From contig JAHNZQ020000181.1 of the NCBI GenBank assembly GCA_019155205.2, positions 2,429,744 to 2,480,340 on the forward strand: a stretch of 50,597 bases of DNA. The letters are read 5' to 3'. The DNA is from Gracilaria vermiculophylla. Its lineage: Eukaryota > Rhodophyta > Florideophyceae > Gracilariales > Gracilariaceae. The translations under genes and the position numbers were made by a program. The notes under the pieces are model-generated. The model was not told where the DNA came from, did no database searches, and saw only the letters and a list, made by a program, of their open reading frames with translations. Of the stretch, positions 10,375 through 20,198 are shown piece by piece; within the stretch, counting starts at the first letter, position 1; each line of letters begins with the position of its first letter.

Positions 10375-11592
10375 TCACAGTAGACCTGTAAGAACTCTAG
10401 CTCCGCTTCCAGCATTGGTAGCAAACGTCATGGCTCGAAGCCCACCGCTTGAGGTCGGATACTTTTCGTCTATAGCCTTCATCAGATCTGGTACAGCCTT
10501 CTTTTTCACTAAAGTGACCGTACAGCCACCGAACCCGCCACCAGTAATTCGCGATCCATAAACACCATCCACTCCCAAAGCAATATTAACGAGAGCATCA
10601 ATCTCCTTGGTGCTCACCTCGAACAAGTCTCGCAAAGACTCATGGCTCTCAATCATGAGTTTTCCGGCAGTAACCACATCCCCTTCCTCCAGGCACTTCT
10701 TAGCTTTCAATGTTCGAATATCCTCCGAAATGGCATGCGTCGCCCGCTTGATGGTGTCTTCGTCAAGCTTGCTTCTCACCGCTTCAAGCATTTCAAGCGT
10801 GCAATCACGAAGGTGCGTGATGTTTTTGTCGGGAAACTTTTCTGCCATCGCTTTAGCAGCCTCTGCACATTGCTTTCTTCTAGTCGGATACTCCGAGCCA
10901 GATAGTTGATGCTCGACACGTGAGTTTGCCACCACGATCACAACATTCGGGTCATTCAGAGGAACAAGCTTTGCTTCTAATGATCTGCAATCAATCAACA
11001 ACGCGTTTCCGGCCTCTCCACGACTCGAAATCAATTGATCCATGATCCCACATGGAACTCCAGCAAATTCATGCTCGCAACTCTGTCCCATCAACGCTCG
11101 ATCGGTGGCATCAACTTTAAGGCCACCCAAAGCCTCAATCATAACGCCAGTAGCCATTTCAAGCGCAGCGGAGGAGGAAAGACCACTTCCAAGAGGCACA
11201 TCACTCACGATTACGGCACGGAACGGAACAACTTTGTGTCCTTTTCGAGCATAAAGTGCAGTCATACCCTTCAGGTAGAGTGCCCATTTCGGAACGGAAT
11301 CGGCTGCTGGGCTATCTTCAGCTTTGAACTTGGCGATGACGCCAGGAAAGGATTCAGCGCCAACCTCACATGATTCGCCGACTGGGAGCGCCTTGCCAAC
11401 CAGATATGTGTTCTTCTCAAGCGCCAGCGGAAACACGAAGCCGTCATTGTAATCCACATGCTCACCGATGAGGTTTACCCGTCCTGGGGCGGCGACAGCC
11501 GTGGTCGGTTGTTCGTTGAAAGTAGATACAAAAAGCTTCTTCGCTCTCTCCACCGCGGCGATATCCTGTTGCAAGACCTGCGATGAAGCCAT
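10375..11592 (-). CDS. GALK1: Galactokinase
   Basis: A 405-residue GHMP kinase that phosphorylates alpha-D-galactose at C1, the entry step of the Leloir pathway, in the cytosol. The galactokinase signature GRVNLIGEHVDY is at about 37-48, the ATP-binding GSGLSSSAAL at about 135-144, the catalytic aspartate in GIMDQL at about 185, and the third motif GGGFGGC at 351-357. Length agrees with the human cytosolic enzyme (392). The frame continues 49 codons upstream but only from a TTG, so the ATG at 11592 (MASSQVL) is taken as the start. Next gene upstream on the same strand is the DEAD-box helicase, about 800 bases away. Confidence 0.93.
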   Translation of the reverse strand: MASSQVLQQDIAAVERAKKLFVSTFNEQPTTAVAAPGRVNLIGEHVDYNDGFVFPLALEKNTYLVGKALPVGESCEVGAESFPGVIAKFKAEDSPAADSVPKWALYLKGMTALYARKGHKVVPFRAVIVSDVPLGSGLSSSAALEMATGVMIEALGGLKVDATDRALMGQSCEHEFAGVPCGIMDQLISSRGEAGNALLIDCRSLEAKLVPLNDPNVVIVVANSRVEHQLSGSEYPTRRKQCAEAAKAMAEKFPDKNITHLRDCTLEMLEAVRSKLDEDTIKRATHAISEDIRTLKAKKCLEEGDVVTAGKLMIESHESLRDLFEVSTKEIDALVNIALGVDGVYGSRITGGGFGGCTVTLVKKKAVPDLMKAIDEKYPTSSGGLRAMTFATNAGSGARVLTGLL

Positions 11593-12400
11593 TGTGACTG
11601 CTAGAGAGGGTGATTTACTTTCGAAAACAATACTGTTCCTCAGTGCTCGTTGGTACTTATTACGATCGATGGATCGCGCGTTGAAGCGGACGACAGTCGA
11701 AACCCCTTTGTTGCCCGCAACTGCCAGAAGTCGGAGCAAGGAGAGTAGAAACGACTGACTGACCTGAAGATATCTGCCGCGCAGGTGAGCAGTGTGTCGT
11801 CGGTCTATTCCAGCGAATCATTGAAAAGATGCTTATGTCAAAAAGTGCAAAAAAGACGTGCGCACTGGGTGAGAAAAGATAACTGCACTTACACTAGTGC
11901 GCCTTCTGACGGACTGACATAACCGGTTTGGGTCCTGGGGACGAAGCTCCTTGAGTGGAGCGCACACCGCTCGCGGAGGACAACAGCGCACGGAACAGCA
12001 ACCAAGAACGTTTGGACCACTGATCTAACATGAGGACCAACCTCAACCGCCTACCGATTCAAAGACGTTCAATCGCACTAGGCACAGCTTGAAAGCGGCG
12101 CATGGCGTGTGGCGGCAGTGTCTACGGTCTTGTGCAAAAGCAAGAGGCAACGCGAATGACCATACGGTTTGGAATCAGAAGCGCCAAAATAACATCCAAG
12201 GAAGCGAGGGTGACATGCTTCATTGGACTAGTTGACGATTTACATGCGTTATAATACCCGAGGCGCGACCCGCGTACCTTCGTTGAGCATCCGAACGAAT
12301 TTCGAGTGCGACTTACGATGCCGCTGGTGCACTTAATTGGCGACCGAATGTGAAATGAACCGCATCTCTAACCTCCTCGCACAGCAATTGAGCGACAACT
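11593..12400. other. Intergenic region (galactokinase promoter side)
   Basis: No gene, tRNA or repeat was recognised. It should contain the galactokinase promoter and the 3' untranslated region of the DEAD-box helicase. Confidence 0.4.
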
Positions 12401-14449
12401 CTACGAACGATTACCGACCCAGCCCTCCCTCTTCGCTCTGGCAGTTAAGTCCATCCCCTGTTGTTTTTTGCGACTTGCATCTGCACCCGTCACCTCGGAA
12501 CTGCTTCCTTTCCTCCTGGCTTTCGCCCTGGATGCTGATCTTTTCTCAGCCTTGTCGTTTGCTTTCAATTTGGCCTTAATCCGTTCTTTTGCCTCGGTTT
12601 TCTTGACCTCCTCCTTCAGTTTCTTCCTCTTTGGCTTGCTGGAACCGATGCGCAGACGCGCATCTCGCAGCGCAGCCATATTTTCGTTGGGTCTTTGTCG
12701 TGTTGCTGCCCGAGACGAAACCTCCTCGGTTTCTAATGTACTTGTAGTCATTGATCGTTGCGATTTCGATGACTCTGTTCGTTTCTTCACACTATTGCTT
12801 CTGTCTAGTGGCTCGCGATATGATCCTCCTCGCGGTTCCATTCTGGTGATTTTGATGCCCAGCTCTCGACCCAATCGAGTCACAACAAACCCCGTCTCCG
12901 GATTTGTAATGTTTATCACATGACCCTCACCTCCGATGCGTCCGCATCTTCCAGCTCGGTGTAGATAATGGTCCCCATCAGTTGGCATATCTAAATTGAT
13001 AACATGGGTGATATCGCAAACATCCAAACCCCTAGCAGCAACCTCCGTAGTCACCAGCATATTCACCCGTCCTTTTCTGAATGCAGCTAACACCTCTGCT
13101 CGTTCAAGCTTGTGTGCATTTCCGCGCAAAGCTCCAGCAGCGAGTTTCATTTGATGCAGTCTCTGTACTACGATGTCCACTCGTCTCGGATCGTCCACAA
13201 ATACAATTGCCTTGTTTGGAACTGGTTCTGAGTACATGAGCTTCCTGAGCGCATCAATTTTCAAACGCGCTGGTACAAGGTAATGCCAGTGAGAAATTGT
13301 CTTTGGAATTCTTTGAGAGCCTCCAACTCGCAATAAGACAGGTGCATTCATGTTTGCCACTGCAAAATTGCGAACAGAATCGACATCTCCAGTAGCCGAA
13401 ACAAGTACCTTCTGTGCGTTCCGGGCTGCTCTAAAAATGTACGTGATGTGCTCCAAAAACACCTCCTGCAGACATTGATCGACTTCATCTATGATAAGCG
13501 TCTGTACATGTTTTAGGTTGAGGTCTCTTCCCTCATGTAGCTCCCCGAGACGCCCTGGTGTTCCGACGACTATGTGGGGGGTTTGCTTCCGAAGTTTCTC
13601 AACTTGTCTCGCCGGATTGGCACCACCAATCAACGCCAGATTGCGAACATCACTACCTTCAATCAATCTGTCGCATTCTCGGGAAATCTGCATTGCTAAT
13701 TCTCGAGTAGGAGCAACGATAACCACTTGCGTGGCGTCAAGCTCAACATCCAGTACATCTAAAACCGGAAGTAAAAACGCCAAAGTCTTCCCCGACCCAG
13801 TGTGGCTTTGTATGACAATGTCCTTTCCATCAGATACACGGGGAATTGCAGCCAGTTGAACATGAGTGGCCGTTGTGATTCCAAAGTTCTTTTCCAAATT
13901 CTCCAGCAACTCCTCCGATTCGACAAGAGCTTCAAGGCCAACACCGCAAAACATGTCGTTATTGTCTTCATCATCTGCGAGAACACCGCCTTCTTCAATA
14001 TCCACATCTACTACACCAGCGTAGGAATTTCGATCGAGCAGTCTCCTGCTATTGTCATCCACAGTTCCCAGGTCAAGAACAGCGCTTTCGGTTTCATTTG
14101 AGGGTTCACTGCTTAGGTCGGAAGCTTCATCTTGCTTGCTTATTCTATCAACTATTCTGTACCAGGCGTCGTCCTCTTCTAATCCTGCGAGTTCATTCTC
14201 GCTTGCCACACTGGCATCATGGATGAATGAATTCCCAGTTGAAACGTCACCTTGCGGTATAGGTGTGACTTCCTCATTTCCATTGTTTTCTTTGTTGATC
14301 TCCAGGACTGCTCTCGTAGTGTATGCGGCAATTGGCCTTTGTCTTGAGATACATGTATGTCTCCCAACATTGTCGTTCTTTCCTTTCAAATATAACACGC
14401 GGAAGCTTGTCGATATGAATGCTCCATGGCTGCTTCTTTGTAAAAGCAT
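12401..14449 (-). CDS. DEAD-box RNA helicase, probably organellar
   Basis: A 682-residue superfamily 2 RNA helicase. Residues 1-50 are basic and hydroxyl-rich with few acids, like a plastid or mitochondrial transit peptide, followed by an acidic linker to about 170. Helicase motifs in order: Q-motif-like region at about 188-200, Walker A SHTGSGKT (215-222), PTREL (247-251), TPGR (297-300), motif II DEVD (321-324; a D-E-V-D variant of DEAD), SAT (351-353), RGLDV (473-477) and HRAGRCGR (497-504). The C-terminal 120 residues are lysine/arginine-rich, probably RNA-binding. Likely role in rRNA maturation or RNA remodelling in an organelle. The ATG at 14449 is the only upstream one that adds the targeting-like segment. 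Confidence 0.85.
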   Translation of the reverse strand: MLLQRSSHGAFISTSFRVLYLKGKNDNVGRHTCISRQRPIAAYTTRAVLEINKENNGNEEVTPIPQGDVSTGNSFIHDASVASENELAGLEEDDAWYRIVDRISKQDEASDLSSEPSNETESAVLDLGTVDDNSRRLLDRNSYAGVVDVDIEEGGVLADDEDNNDMFCGVGLEALVESEELLENLEKNFGITTATHVQLAAIPRVSDGKDIVIQSHTGSGKTLAFLLPVLDVLDVELDATQVVIVAPTRELAMQISRECDRLIEGSDVRNLALIGGANPARQVEKLRKQTPHIVVGTPGRLGELHEGRDLNLKHVQTLIIDEVDQCLQEVFLEHITYIFRAARNAQKVLVSATGDVDSVRNFAVANMNAPVLLRVGGSQRIPKTISHWHYLVPARLKIDALRKLMYSEPVPNKAIVFVDDPRRVDIVVQRLHQMKLAAGALRGNAHKLERAEVLAAFRKGRVNMLVTTEVAARGLDVCDITHVINLDMPTDGDHYLHRAGRCGRIGGEGHVINITNPETGFVVTRLGRELGIKITRMEPRGGSYREPLDRSNSVKKRTESSKSQRSMTTSTLETEEVSSRAATRQRPNENMAALRDARLRIGSSKPKRKKLKEEVKKTEAKERIKAKLKANDKAEKRSASRAKARRKGSSSEVTGADASRKKQQGMDLTARAKREGWVGNRS

Positions 14450-16576
14450 TCTTCACGTCAGGGAGCTGTGGGGGAATTGCCATGTTCGAACCTGCGCCTG
14501 TTAAATTCTCTGCAGTTTTGACAGAAACCTTGATCTCCTTGAAGTTTTATTTTAACGAGTTAAATAAAATAGTATATTAATATAAGACATCATGTCCTCA
14601 ATAGTAATGCTTCTTGGATTTATGCCCGAACGCTCTTTCTTTCCGTTGCGGATCTGCTAGTATTACATTCTATGCCATCTGGAGGACTTGCTCAAAGCCC
14701 ATGCAACTTTTAACTCTTGACTATGCACGCAAACCAGTACTCACTAGAGTCGTGCTAAACTCACTAGAGGGCTATTGTAGAGCTAAGGAAGAACGAGATT
14801 CCTTAGATGTCTCCAACCGCAGAAGCGTTTCGTTTCCGACACGTATCGCCTTCGTCTTCACCACACCTTTTCATTCATCCTCTATAGCTTGTCGGGTAAG
14901 ACACCACGGCGAGGGGCTTCGCATGTAAGGTACCATATTTGCCATCAAAAGAATCAGTGACAACGTTTTTTGCGTCCATCCCTCATAATTTTCGGCGAGA
15001 TCAGGTTAAATCACCGGCTCGTAGACCACCATATTTACTAGTACGAGTGCAGTTCCTCTGAAAACCCCTTTAACTCCTTCTCCGAGTGCTCCTTTGTAGC
15101 ACTCTCATCGCGGAAAAGGGTTATGGAATCAGAGGTCGCAGCATCTTCCAGCAGCAAATCCGTGGCTGCCTGCTTGCGTGCAGTTGGGCGGGGCCCTTTT
15201 CATGACATACCGCCTAGGTCCGCAACGGCGAACGACGAGCGAGCAGCCCGCTTGAACGAGTATAACGACCTCCTGGGTCCCAGAACATTTCAACCAGGGA
15301 TTTGAATACGTTTGGTTACCAGACGCAGAGCTTTTTTGTGGGCATCAACGGAATGTCGATTTCTGTCGTGAAGGGAGTTCACGAAGCCGATGCCCGTGTG
15401 GAAGAGGGCGGAGAAGTGCCAGAAAGAGATGGGAAGGAGTTCGAGAACCACGATCGGGCAAGGCTCAAGCAAGAGTCCTCGACGATGGAGAGCTGAGAAC
15501 TGAGGAGTTTATTGGAGCCAGATTTGTTTTAAGGCGGGCTCCGTTGACAACTTGCCGTTAACTCCCATAAAATATACTTTACCATGACCTCATTTGCCAT
15601 ATCATAACACCTTCTTTAATACAGAAGAAGCTATTAAAGGTTGGCCCACAATGGTACAAGGGGTGGGTTGATACACAACTGAGATTAAAAGAAAGTCTGC
15701 CTGAAAGTAATGTGAAATGGGGAAGAACTGTCATCGGAAACGAGCCCTTCTGTGCGACGTCAGGGACTGCCTCATCCTTTCAATTTCTCGAGAACCTTTT
15801 CTCGGGAGAACTTTTTTTCTGGCCTCCTCAGAAAAGCTTAACATGATTCGTGAGCAGACTTTGAATCAGCCCGTGCATTAATCATTCTGTCATTCGCTTT
15901 ACCGCACCTTCGTCATTGTAGTGATTTGTTCCCGCGGAAGCGTTGTTACGTTGCTATTTCTTCTTTCAGTCACATGTGAGGTGTACCGCATGCATCTCAC
16001 GAACTACGATGTAGAGATCTTTCTGCAGAAAAGATATGAACTCTGGGGATTAGGCTTTACAAACGCTGCGAAGAAAGGTTTCGGCGACTTTGAGGGGAAG
16101 GAAATTTTTTTTCACGTTGGATTGGAAGCATGTGTCTTATTGGTCTATGTCTCGCCCGCATTTGTTGCTTGCTGAATACTAGCTTTATGATCTCCATTCG
16201 AAAGAAGAACAACATCTTTCAATCTTTTGGCAACCACAATTGTTGCATGAACATCATGAAAAGCGCGTAATCGTCTCTCGAGCAGTTCTTATTTTTATTC
16301 TCATCTCCCTGGTAATCATGGCCCCTCTTTTCCTCAACCTTGTTTTTGTTTGCCCTCTAGTAAAGCGCTCATATGCCCGAAAAGGAGATGAAGTAGGTCA
16401 TGGGTTTATTAAGCAACTGTTCGCGGAACCGGCAAGATCCGGGCGCTTTCGTGGCATACGCTGTGACTCTCAAGAATGCTGAACAATTGGACCCTTCGCC
16501 AATATGTCTAGTTGTACACTGCGCATTAGCAAAGCGATGAACCCGTGAGACACAAAAATAAGGAGTGTTCTCTATG
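14450..16576. other. Two-kilobase intergenic region, no supported gene
   Basis: Several short plus-strand frames exist, for example 15123-15305 followed by an overlapping open frame to about 15531, and a hydrophobic one at 15921-16175 that lacks an ATG at its head. None has a recognisable motif and they change frame, so none is called. The left end should contain the DEAD-box helicase promoter. Confidence 0.35.
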
Positions 16577-17641
16577 CTACGCGTTCCCATCGTCATTTGT
16601 TTCCAAATCGTCTATTCCTCGTACTTCATGCCCGTGTGCAGCTAATGAAGCAGCGCTGTCTCTGAGAGTATCTTTCCAATGAATTTCTGTCACCCCCAAT
16701 CTTCGCATCTTGTTGTTATCAAACAATTGTTTGCATCTTGGTATCGTGCTGTCCAAGTGGCGCTCGGGATAATTTCTAAAAGCATCGTGTTCACGAAGTA
16801 CCATATACATGTCTTGATAAAGTGGAGACTGTGATAACGCCACTATTCTACCTTCCGCCTCTTGTTCCAGAGCTAGTACGTGTGCTTCGGCTACTTCACG
16901 AACATCAATCAAATCACAATACTGGTCTGGAATCATTCCAGGTTTGCACCGCGCTACGCCACAACCACGACCTTCGAGGAGTTCGAGCAACATTGCAACA
17001 CTTCCATTTACCGCAGGGAGTAGTGAGGGTCCAATTATATATCCTGGATGAATACATACAAGTTGAAGAGACATCGCCTGCGCAACTTTCCAGGCGACCT
17101 TCTCCTGCTGCACTTTGGCGAGACGGTATGCCCCGTAAGGGTGTGTTATGAGTGTTTCCTTGCAAAATTCTTCGTCACCCCAACAATTTTCATCTAACAT
17201 CGCGGGAGGCGATCGTTGGGTAAGCATCGAGGCTGTAGAGGAAGTTAAAACAATCCTTTTTATACCAGCCTCGGCAGCAGCTGTGAACAACTTCTCTGTA
17301 CCTTCCACTGCTGGCTTGATTTGGTACTGGATGGCCTCTTCTTCAGTTTTAAACGGTAAACTGCCATCCAATGCCAAAAGCACGGGTGTTGCAACATGAA
17401 TAAGGGCATGACATCCGGACAATATCTGCGGAAACAGTTTTGGTTTTCTGAGGTCAAGGCATTGGAGGGTAAGGCCTTCCGAGCCGGGTAAGGACTTCAG
17501 CGCTTCGTGAATGTGGTTCGGGAAGGAAGGCTCGGTGCCTCGGACGACAAAGTTGCGATCGAGAAGAGCAGCTATCACGTGCGAACCAACGAAAGAAGAT
17601 GCGCCAGTTACGAGAACAGTCTTCTTGGAAGCGCGTTCCAT
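16577..17641 (-). CDS. Extended SDR reductase (DFR/CCR/Gre2-like), copy 1
   Basis: A 354-residue NAD(P)-dependent reductase of the extended short-chain dehydrogenase family, the group with dihydroflavonol reductase, cinnamoyl-CoA reductase and yeast Gre2. The Rossmann motif TGASSFVG is at 12-19, the active-site serine in LTSS at about 134, and the catalytic YxxxK in YRLAK at 172-176. A PGY-GP segment (HPGYIIGP) follows, typical of this subfamily. Substrate is unknown; ketone or aldehyde reduction is expected. Start set at the ATG at 17641 (MERASKK), since the frame above it has no ATG. It is a tandem paralogue of the next gene, same strand, 646 bases apart. Confidence 0.85.
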   Translation of the reverse strand: MERASKKTVLVTGASSFVGSHVIAALLDRNFVVRGTEPSFPNHIHEALKSLPGSEGLTLQCLDLRKPKLFPQILSGCHALIHVATPVLLALDGSLPFKTEEEAIQYQIKPAVEGTEKLFTAAAEAGIKRIVLTSSTASMLTQRSPPAMLDENCWGDEEFCKETLITHPYGAYRLAKVQQEKVAWKVAQAMSLQLVCIHPGYIIGPSLLPAVNGSVAMLLELLEGRGCGVARCKPGMIPDQYCDLIDVREVAEAHVLALEQEAEGRIVALSQSPLYQDMYMVLREHDAFRNYPERHLDSTIPRCKQLFDNNKMRRLGVTEIHWKDTLRDSAASLAAHGHEVRGIDDLETNDDGNA

Positions 17642-18287
17642 GGTTGTATGCCCCCCAACTTTATTATACTGACCCAGCAAAACAGAAAAAAATTGCCGGA
17701 TGAGAAGAGTATTACAAATGGCGATCTCGACAGACTTCGTCCATAATCGTCGCGGACTTTGATGTATGCGAGTAAAATACTAAATACACCACCTTACATA
17801 AAGTAGTGTTGCCTGCTACCCGGAAGTAGATAGTCGCGAGGTTTTTGGCAGAGGACTGTTCCATTGCCATTTTCCCTTGTTTTCCCAATTAGTTGAGCTT
17901 CTACCGAGACCTGGATCTACGTGGGCATTCCTACTCACTGTTCTTTCATTCATGTTTCCCATGATAGCCGTGTAGAACTGAGAAAAGCAAAGAATTGAAT
18001 TTACATAATTGTAATACGTAGGATGACAACCCATGTAGTTTCAGTTCGTAAATCTATAGATGTGATATGTTTCAGAATCCGTTTTTTTGCCAGTTGCTGA
18101 ATGAAATTGATGTGCACCATGGTTGAGAACAATACACAATCTTCATAAGTTTCCAAAGTTATGAAGCAGGAAACCGAACAATATAAGAAAAAGAGAGCGA
18201 TGGAGAGATCGGGATTCGCTCTTTATACTCTGGGGGAAGCACTCCGACTAAAATTATCTTCCTGGGTTCAACATTCTTGTGATAAAG
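17642..18287. other. Spacer between tandem reductases
   Basis: No gene or repeat was recognised. It likely holds the promoter of copy 1 and the 3' end of copy 2 transcripts. Confidence 0.4.
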
Positions 18288-19307
18288 TCATATGCTGTTT
18301 GTTGATGCCAAAGCATGGGCTGTGGCTCGTATGGTTTCCACCCACGGAATCTCTTTAACTCCAAGTTTCCTCACTTTACTGTTATCGAACGGTGGTGGTA
18401 TATTTAGCGTCTGCGATGCATCTACTTGCCTTTCCGGGAATTGTCTGAAAGCCGGGTGCTCGTGAAGAACTTTATAAATCTCTTCACAATGCTTATAAAA
18501 CGAGATCATCAAGTATCGACCTTCAGCATCTTCACGCTCGAGGGCAAGAACGTGGGCTTCGGCAACCTCGCGAACGTCAACAAAGCGGAAAAGCCTGTTT
18601 GGCAACATACCTTCGTTACAACGGTGTTTAGAGAGCCCTTTGCCTTTCGCCAGATTTGCCATAATATCCAAAGAGTCACAGGATGTCGGTAAGAGTACAG
18701 GGCCAAGCACATAGCCTGGATTGATGACTACGAGCTTGATTCCGAGCTCTTCCGCGAGATTCCAAGCCATTTTTTCTTGCAGGAGTTTTGACAATGCGTA
18801 GACACCATCCGGAACATCCATCATTATCTTTCTCACGTAATCTTCATCACTCCAACAAGTCTCATTTATCATGGCTGGCTGTTTTGTTACTAAACTCATT
18901 GCAATCGCAGAGGATGTGAGCACAATTCTCCTCACACCTGCTTGAGCCGCGGCATGAAAGAGTGCACGGGTTCCCTCTACTGCAGGCTTGATCTGCCTTT
19001 CTATTCCCTCTTCTTCAGTTCTGAATGGCATATTTCCATCTGGCCCAATCAGTACAGGAGTCGCAATGTGAATCAGCCCTTGGGCGTTGTTCAGAAACGC
19101 AGGAAATGATTCCGGCTTCAGCATGTCGGCTTCTACTAGTGTCAAATTGTGACTATTTGGAAGCGCATTAAGAGCCTCAACTCTCGGTGACAAAAGGTTT
19201 CGCGTTGTGCCACGGACAAGATAGTCCCTAGACAAAAGCGTGGCCACGACATGTGACCCGATGAACGAAGTTGCTCCGGTGACTACAATTGGCTTTCCAG
19301 ACTTCAT
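18288..19307 (-). CDS. Extended SDR reductase (DFR/CCR/Gre2-like), copy 2
   Basis: A 339-residue paralogue of the reductase at 16577-17641, sharing the same blocks: Rossmann TGATSFIG at 10-17, a shared IKPAVEGT segment, LTSS with the catalytic serine, YxxxK in YALSK at 170-174 and NPGYVLGP after it. Both copies end with a similar LGV-EI-W segment, so the homology is full-length. Start set at the ATG at 19307 (MKSGKP); the frame extends above it but without an ATG. Function as for copy 1, a cytosolic NAD(P)H-dependent reductase of unknown substrate. The two copies are clearly diverged by eye, so the duplication is not recent. Confidence 0.85.
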   Translation of the reverse strand: MKSGKPIVVTGATSFIGSHVVATLLSRDYLVRGTTRNLLSPRVEALNALPNSHNLTLVEADMLKPESFPAFLNNAQGLIHIATPVLIGPDGNMPFRTEEEGIERQIKPAVEGTRALFHAAAQAGVRRIVLTSSAIAMSLVTKQPAMINETCWSDEDYVRKIMMDVPDGVYALSKLLQEKMAWNLAEELGIKLVVINPGYVLGPVLLPTSCDSLDIMANLAKGKGLSKHRCNEGMLPNRLFRFVDVREVAEAHVLALEREDAEGRYLMISFYKHCEEIYKVLHEHPAFRQFPERQVDASQTLNIPPPFDNSKVRKLGVKEIPWVETIRATAHALASTNSI

Positions 19308-20198
19308 TTTCAATGGAAGAATACACGAATTTGTTACAACCCCCGGTGAGGAAACTGCACCATTGATCAGCAGTAAAGACAAGAATTACAACACACGCAC
19401 CAACAGCACGTGCTACAGTCTGCTCTGCCAGTTGCCCCACGTTGGTTTGATTTCGAACGTGAGAGTCTTCTTGATCAACGGCGCCACACAGTAGCGTTTG
19501 ATAGATTTGAGGTGCGAGATCAGCGCTTCAGATGTCGTTCACGACTGCACATCAAAGCCGTAGGACACTTGGCACCGTAACTCCCATCGCGGATGGGCGG
19601 GAGCGCATGCTCATCAGACTGAAGTATTGAAGCCGAACAAAGCTACGTTACACAACCCGAATGGTCAAAAATTTTGCTTTGCTCCATTTTGGCCAGCACA
19701 TGTGTAAACGTCACGGAATGTTTGATAGCTCGATCAGCTCTGACGCCCTCGCGTTGTGGAAGTAGTGATAGTTTTGCTGTGGATCGACGACGACGACGTT
19801 GAAGCTTTCTTCCACGGCGGCAAGTTAGAAGTATCTGTAAAAGAAACGACGTGTTGCTAGCTTTTATTTTCAAGCCATTTCTGACTAAGCACCACTTTGT
19901 CATCATTTGCTGCTGATCTTCCGATGGGCGTCGCGGATTGGTAAGCATGCGGAAGATAATTCCAGAGATTCTACATTATCGATCCTGTTTTTTGTTCAAG
20001 CGCACACAGCGAAAAGCTTCCTTGTGGAGACGCGTGTGAGATGGACCAAACTTGTTGTTGAGAGCTCCTGGGATGAGATAACTCATGCCGCTGAGCATAC
20101 TGTACATTGTTCTGAAAAGGTTGCGTGTTTCTCTTTTTCAAGGAGCAGTGATTTTACCTGTTCTGGGCTGGGAAATCGCACATGACTGAGAGTTGGTC
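19308..20198. other. Divergent promoter region between reductase copy 2 and DNA2
   Basis: About 890 bases between two divergent genes. No tRNA or protein motif was seen. Confidence 0.4.

Noticed and set aside
15123..15531. Two overlapping open frames that could form one small gene with a shift
   Set aside because: The first part has an ATG and reads plausibly, but no family is recognised and a frameshift or intron would be needed.
15921..16482. Two hydrophobic plus-strand frames
   Set aside because: Neither begins with ATG and neither has a recognisable motif.
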